This document shows, piece by piece, positions 27,252 through 30,747 of a DNA stretch of 30,747 nt. The notes under the pieces are model-generated. The model ran no database searches. It saw only the letters and a program-made list of their open reading frames with translations, and had not been told where the DNA came from. The stretch lies in the IMG/VR virus record IMGVR_UViG_3300045971_000855, positions 1 to 30,747 of that record. One strand, written 5' to 3'. The DNA comes from a virus. A program made the translations under genes and the position numbers. How positions within the stretch are numbered: the stretch's first letter is position 1; every line of letters starts with the position of its first letter.

Positions 27252-27765
27252 TGAATATCTTTCGTCTATTTGAAATATGGGCTACTGCTCTGTTGTGCAT
27301 AATTGAAGCATCTGATGCACCATCTCTAATCATTGCGATAATTGCTGCATCATAAAAAGCTGCTTCACCGGGATATTTTTGTTCATTTGTTTGATTCTTT
27401 AAACTGCTATTAAATGTCAATGCCGGTAAATCAGCCTCATGAGTTAATCTGCAAATATTTGAATCAACTACAACATCATCTAAATCAAATAAACATTCAA
27501 TGCCATTAGTAAATGCAACTAATATATGTTCATTTGCAGCAATAAATCCGCCGACCATACCATTAAACAGCAGCGCATCATTTTCATTAATCTTAAAACT
27601 TCTAGGATCACTTGTGAATAGTAATGGCTTATTGAAACCTGGGGTGTATGCTGAACTACAGTTAATACGTCTAACGATATTAATTCCAATAGCTTGACCT
27701 ATTAGGATTTTATTATCCGAAGCCCAACGTTTTCCTCGAGGTATAAAATCTTCAAATGCACTCAT
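27238..27765 (-). CDS. Hypothetical protein, 175 aa
   Basis: Not recognised. A central part with beta-like strands (PLLFTSDPRSFKI, ILVAFTNGIECLFDLDDVVVD) and a C-terminal helical part (PGEAAFYDAAIIAMIRDG). No membrane span. First gene after promoter P9, with a leader of about 20-30 nt and only a weak ribosome site (AAAGAA). Confidence 0.7.
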   Translation of the reverse strand: MSAFEDFIPRGKRWASDNKILIGQAIGINIVRRINCSSAYTPGFNKPLLFTSDPRSFKINENDALLFNGMVGGFIAANEHILVAFTNGIECLFDLDDVVVDSNICRLTHEADLPALTFNSSLKNQTNEQKYPGEAAFYDAAIIAMIRDGASDASIMHNRAVAHISNRRKIFNEHF

Positions 27766-27793
27766 AATATTCTTTCATTGACATAATATTGAT

Positions 27794-27822
27794 ATTATAT
27801 CATGCTAACCTGGTAAAGTAAA
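27794..27822 (-). promoter_or_regulatory. T4-early-type promoter P9
   Basis: -35 TTTACT (27817-27822), 17-bp spacer with ACCAGGTTAGC, extended -10 TGATATAAT (TATAAT at 27794-27799). It starts the run toward the DnaE-like gene. Confidence 0.87.
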
Positions 27823-27823
27823 C

Positions 27824-28150
27824 TCACACTCCAGCCATTCGTTCTATTAAAATAAGAGATTCACTAGCAGGAGCAAATCTGGCAATAGGAGAACCTTTTC
27901 TATTAGCAAAATGTGGATCAAGCTTTCCTGAATTGAATTTTATTAGTTCTTTGCTACTTGTAAAATTTTCATAAACCATCAATTTCTTTCCTTCGAAATT
28001 TTTGCAATTAGGATAACTAACAAGTAGTACTAAATATTTACCTACCATACGTTCATCAATAATTTTAAAATTAGATGGATCAGGATTTGAATCTTGTACT
28101 GCATAGGGGCTGCTCGTGCAACTCTTCCATCTATTTGGAAATAAGCCCAT
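27824..28150 (-). CDS. Conserved phage hypothetical protein, 108 aa
   Basis: The stretch LVLLVSYPNCKNFEGKKLMVYEN followed by KLDPHFANRKGSPIARFAP looks like a widespread small T4-superfamily phage protein (Y-P-N-C-x-N-x-E-G-K, L-D-P-H-F, P-I-A-R-F), whose function is unknown. AGGAG lies 9 nt before the ATG in the repeated context GGAGTTTTAAAATG. It ends one base before the -35 of P9. Confidence 0.75.
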   Translation of the reverse strand: MGLFPNRWKSCTSSPYAVQDSNPDPSNFKIIDERMVGKYLVLLVSYPNCKNFEGKKLMVYENFTSSKELIKFNSGKLDPHFANRKGSPIARFAPASESLILIERMAGV

Positions 28151-28151
28151 T

Positions 28152-28607
28152 TTAAAACTCCTTTTTCAATTTAGCTATCTCATCTTTCTGCCACCCAAGT
28201 TCTTCTGCCATCTGAAGTAATTCGGAACTTGGTGGTAATGGATTCATAAGTCTTGACTCTCTAGCAGACATTTCATAATACTCCTGAATGACTTTTAATG
28301 TTTCTAGGTTTTTCTTCTTGCTCTTTACACCCAACCACTGATAGCGTTTACCAGTTTTAGAATTAGATGCCTGCAATAATCGCATTAATAAATGCGGATG
28401 CTTTCCCAACGTGAACACACAAGGATTAACAAACTCATTTAGTAATACAATTTGACGCTCATCTGAAGTTCCAGACAACCAACGCATGACCACAAGAGGA
28501 GCAAATCCTTTTCGCTCATCATCAGATAGCTTAAAATAAATGTCACCAGATTTAGAACTACTTATATCTGCAAGCAATCCAAAAATATCTAATTTATAAG
28601 CAGCCAT
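28152..28607 (-). CDS. 62: gp62-like clamp-loader small subunit (putative), 151 aa
   Basis: Resembles the phage gp62 pattern of T4 and cyanophages: an N-terminal region leading to PLVVMRWLSG with residues for a small helical bundle, FTLGKHPHLLMRLLQ, then KRYQWLGVKSKKKNLETLKVIQEYYEMSARESRLMNPLP, which matches the K-R-x-x-W ... EYY-x-x-S-x-x-x-A pattern. gp62 partners with gp44 in loading the sliding clamp. Position is consistent: the gp44-like gene lies two small genes upstream in the same run. No sliding clamp gene is in the window. Confidence 0.6.
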   Translation of the reverse strand: MAAYKLDIFGLLADISSSKSGDIYFKLSDDERKGFAPLVVMRWLSGTSDERQIVLLNEFVNPCVFTLGKHPHLLMRLLQASNSKTGKRYQWLGVKSKKKNLETLKVIQEYYEMSARESRLMNPLPPSSELLQMAEELGWQKDEIAKLKKEF

Positions 28608-28804
28608 TATTCGACCTCAATATGATGCACAGCTCTCACATAATCTATCTTAATATAATTGAAACATTTGTGTCCAAGCTTTTCTATTTCTTTTTGGATA
28701 TAAGCATCTTCGCCTAATTCTTTTCCATATGGTCGACAGTAAACTTGTCCATCAACAACACAGTTCCATTGACTTTCACTAAAAGGTATAATTAATTCTG
28801 TCAT
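28607..28804 (-). CDS. Hypothetical protein, 65 aa
   Basis: Not recognised. Small, with three cysteines (QWNCVV, VYCRPYG, HKCFNY) and a beta-alpha-like pattern. Overlaps its neighbours (4 nt upstream, 1 nt downstream). Sits between the two clamp-loader genes. Confidence 0.62.
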   Translation of the reverse strand: MTELIIPFSESQWNCVVDGQVYCRPYGKELGEDAYIQKEIEKLGHKCFNYIKIDYVRAVHHIEVE

Positions 28805-29007
28805 TTTTTGTCCACTAAATGTGCGATGCTGTCTCTTTTTAAACGGCGATTATATTTTATTTTTAGATAAATCTTTTTAATTTTTCTAAATGGCCATCGA
28901 AGAATACTTCCACAAATAAAAACTATTACAACTAAGACCAATAAAATTCTATAGAATATTCTGGAAGCAACAGTAGGATCGGGATCAATTTTTGGATTAA
29001 CACCCAT
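28801..29007 (-). CDS. Small membrane protein with basic tail, 68 aa
   Basis: One hydrophobic span (residues about 18-33, IFYRILLVLVVIVFICG) followed by a strongly basic C-terminus (RKIKKIYLKIKYNRRLKR), so the tail should stay in the cytoplasm. Starts 1 nt after the clamp-loader stop. Not recognised. Confidence 0.65.
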   Translation of the reverse strand: MGVNPKIDPDPTVASRIFYRILLVLVVIVFICGSILRWPFRKIKKIYLKIKYNRRLKRDSIAHLVDKK

Positions 29008-29008
29008 A

Positions 29009-29920
29009 TTAACATCGTCCTAATTGAATGAAGAGGCTCGCCAAGTTAATTTCGGTGTCTGATGAAAGCGGGTGCTTACACATATGTTCAGCAATAATCA
29101 TAATTGCTGCATCAGAATCTTTAACTTTCATTTTCTCAATGTTAGTATAGAGGAATGTAAACACATCTTCATGTTCTTCACGGGTTGCAGATTCGCATAC
29201 AAGCTTACGTGCAGTTTTAAAATCACCGGATGATATACTATCCAGTAATCCAAATTTCCAATCAGCAGATTCTGCTGATGCAGATGACGGATTTAATAAT
29301 TCTCCATCAATAATATTGCCCTGCAACAATTGAATAGTTTTACGAATGTCTGGATAACCTACATCAATATAAGAAAGCAAATATCCAGCATCATATTCTA
29401 CTTTTTCTTTATCTAATATTTCTACCATTCGGCCAGCAATTTTATCTTTGTCTGGTGCTTTAAAATAAAACTGCTGAAATCGTGACTTAAGCGGTGGTAT
29501 GATTTTATTTTCATAATTACACGTAGCTATAAACCGGCATGATGCAGAAGTATCTTCGATTAGCATACGCAGTAAACCTTGACCATCTAATGAAAGATAA
29601 TCAAACTCTTCTAATTGAACAACTTTAAATTTGCCGAGCGGCATAGTCATAGCAAATCCAGTAACTTCAGATCGCAATGCATCAATCTTTTTATCTGAAC
29701 AGTTGATTCGAAGACGATCAGATTTATCCACATTTAAATCCCGCATCAATGCTTTTGAAATAGTTGTCTTACCTGTTCCTTGAATACCTGATAATAGTAA
29801 ATTTGGCATATCACCATCGGCAACAAACTTTTCAAATAATAATCGTTGACGATCATCTTGAAAAATGACTTCTGAAATACTGCGAGGACGATATTTTTCT
29901 ACCCAGATTGAAGGTTTCAT
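29009..29920 (-). CDS. 44: Clamp-loader ATPase large subunit (T4 gp44-like), 303 aa
   Basis: Hydrolyses ATP to open and place the sliding clamp on DNA. Residues 1-12 include WVEKYRP, the RFC/gp44 signature; Walker A is GIQGTGKT (45-52), Walker B reads VVQLEEFD (100-107, with Leu-Glu-Glu in place of the usual Asp-Glu pair), sensor 1 is TCN (133-135), and SRF (146-148) is the arginine-finger motif. The rest is the helical collar. I use the ATG at 29920 (GGA 9 nt upstream); the frame continues to a TTG at 29953. Walker B's first acidic residue is Glu rather than Asp, seen as D-E-F-D in T4. Confidence 0.9.
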   Translation of the reverse strand: MKPSIWVEKYRPRSISEVIFQDDRQRLLFEKFVADGDMPNLLLSGIQGTGKTTISKALMRDLNVDKSDRLRINCSDKKIDALRSEVTGFAMTMPLGKFKVVQLEEFDYLSLDGQGLLRMLIEDTSASCRFIATCNYENKIIPPLKSRFQQFYFKAPDKDKIAGRMVEILDKEKVEYDAGYLLSYIDVGYPDIRKTIQLLQGNIIDGELLNPSSASAESADWKFGLLDSISSGDFKTARKLVCESATREEHEDVFTFLYTNIEKMKVKDSDAAIMIIAEHMCKHPLSSDTEINLASLFIQLGRC

Positions 29921-29944
29921 ATTTGTTATTCCATAAAAGATAAA

Positions 29945-29981
29945 GGGTTCCAATAATGTATATTATATACTATTGGAACCC
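29945..29981. terminator. 11-bp hairpin with embedded -10, before the clamp-loader gene
   Basis: GGGTTCCAATA (29945-29955) is the exact inverse of TATTGGAACCC (29971-29981); the 15-nt loop contains GTATATAATATAC, itself a palindrome, so the stem can extend. On the minus strand it is followed by TTTATCTTTT, fitting an intrinsic terminator for the gene ending at 30007. A TATAAT lies inside at 29963-29968, with a weak GTTTTA 18 bp upstream, so a promoter for the clamp loader may overlap it. Confidence 0.65.
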
Positions 29982-30006
29982 ACTTTAAAACTTGAATCAG
30001 ATTGAT

Positions 30007-30747
30007 TTAGACAGGAGAGCTATCTGATTTATATATCTCAAATAAATGTTTTAATTCTCGTCGATTATTTTCATCAGGCATTAGATCACCAAATTTTGCA
30101 TCTACATCATCTAAAGAAGATTTATGAATTTTTACTGGATGAACAGGTTTCATAATTTGTTCCAATGTAATTGTTTCTCGTTCATCTTTAGTTGATTGTT
30201 CGTCCATCATGAATGGATCAGAGACTTTAACGATGTCATCAACATCTGGTAACTTAGCGACACTTAATGAATTATCAACTTCAATTTCTTCTTCCTCAAC
30301 TGGATGATTCTTAAAATGTTCTAATGTAGCTTCGTATCTAGAGTAAGGTTTAGTTTCAGGAACCGGTATAACATCTTCATTAATTTTATCATCAATTATT
30401 AATTCTGGATCATCAGCCATCTCAGTATAAGCATCTGCTATATCGCTTGGTGGTTCTGCATAAGGTGGAGTAGGTGGATAATTCTGTGGTTCTGGTAATT
30501 TGCTCTTAGGTATTGGAAAGTCAGAAGATGCTTCCGGAAGTCTATGATCATACTCAACAGGATTTTCTTTGATATAAGATTCACTAAATTTCAATTCCTT
30601 TTTAGCTTTCCTTATTGCTACAATAGAATTACCTGCCAACAATAAAGCAATAGCTAATGGATCAAATACAAAAATAATAGTAAGAATAACCCATTTGACT
30701 GCCAATTCAGGAGTTGTATTAAATGCTTCAGCAACATAAATGATTGG
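30007..30747 (-). CDS. C-terminal part of large membrane protein (5' end beyond window)
   Basis: The frame is open through the right edge at 30747, so the protein starts outside; the visible part is 246 residues. It begins with VAEAFNTTPELAVKWVILTI and a hydrophobic segment (VILTIIFVFDPLAIALLLAGN), resembling the last membrane span of DUF4407-like phage proteins (W-x-I-x-x-x-F-V-x-x-P-L-A-x-x-L). The rest is a long proline/acidic-rich, probably disordered cytoplasmic tail (about residues 60-215). Function unknown. Its 3' end is followed by the hairpin at 29945-29981. Confidence 0.72.
   Translation of the reverse strand, partial: PIIYVAEAFNTTPELAVKWVILTIIFVFDPLAIALLLAGNSIVAIRKAKKELKFSESYIKENPVEYDHRLPEASSDFPIPKSKLPEPQNYPPTPPYAEPPSDIADAYTEMADDPELIIDDKINEDVIPVPETKPYSRYEATLEHFKNHPVEEEEIEVDNSLSVAKLPDVDDIVKVSDPFMMDEQSTKDERETITLEQIMKPVHPVKIHKSSLDDVDAKFGDLMPDENNRRELKHLFEIYKSDSSPV

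Overview
The window looks like a piece of a large, AT-rich, tailed dsDNA bacteriophage of the T4 superfamily, probably infecting a Gram-negative host. The grounds are: a T4 gp44-type clamp-loader ATPase with a gp62-like partner nearby; an ATP-dependent DNA ligase; sites matching the T4 late promoter octamer TATAAATA; nine strong minus-strand promoters of T4 early type (-35 GTTTAC, 17-bp spacer, extended -10 TGnTATAAT); and dense, mostly minus-strand gene strings whose start and stop codons touch or overlap. No structural module, integrase, CRISPR array, insertion sequence or ordinary tRNA gene was seen. Only three genes lie on the plus strand.

Layout from left to right. 1-3404: a bifunctional NMN adenylyltransferase/Nudix protein (cut by the left edge), an Sm-like protein, a HAD-like protein with an apparently leaderless promoter, a membrane-anchored protein and a SAM methyltransferase. 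3406-6496: a plus-strand orphan gene, a circularly permuted two-piece tmRNA with tag ANDSQFRIAA (about 4598-4932), an amidinotransferase-fold protein that seems to have lost its active site, and a plus-strand gene under a late promoter. 6533-10043: small genes including tandem paralogues and a DUF262 protein. 10044-10460: a non-coding region with a promoter, an operator-like palindrome, five iteron-like 11-mers and two strong hairpins. 10461-17158: LemA-like protein, membrane partner, metallophosphoesterase, a run of very small membrane genes and DNA ligase. 17161-18653: small genes, two carrying single-base frameshifts. 18654-18981: a second non-coding region with the same promoter/operator block and two large inverted repeats. 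18982-19288: divergent late promoters. 19718-23549: RlaP-type nucleotidyltransferase, CCA-adding enzyme and a 2H-phosphoesterase-like protein, suggesting RNA end repair. 23542-25136: tandem paralogues with repeated Y-x-D-x-D-G-N-V-Y motifs. 25236-25814: a miniature DnaE-like protein. 25814-30747: unknown genes, the clamp loader, and the C-terminal part of a large membrane protein.

The strongest single discovery is the permuted tmRNA. It is supported by a 7-bp acceptor stem formed across the permutation, a T-arm, an encoded CCA, a 7-bp P2-like helix between the two pieces, a tag frame A-N-D-...-A-A-stop, and a precursor stem in the intervening segment. Together with the RNA-repair-like enzymes it points to a phage that maintains its own translation quality control during infection; that link is inference. 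Base counts, homology searches and folding programs could not be run, so family calls rest on motif recognition.
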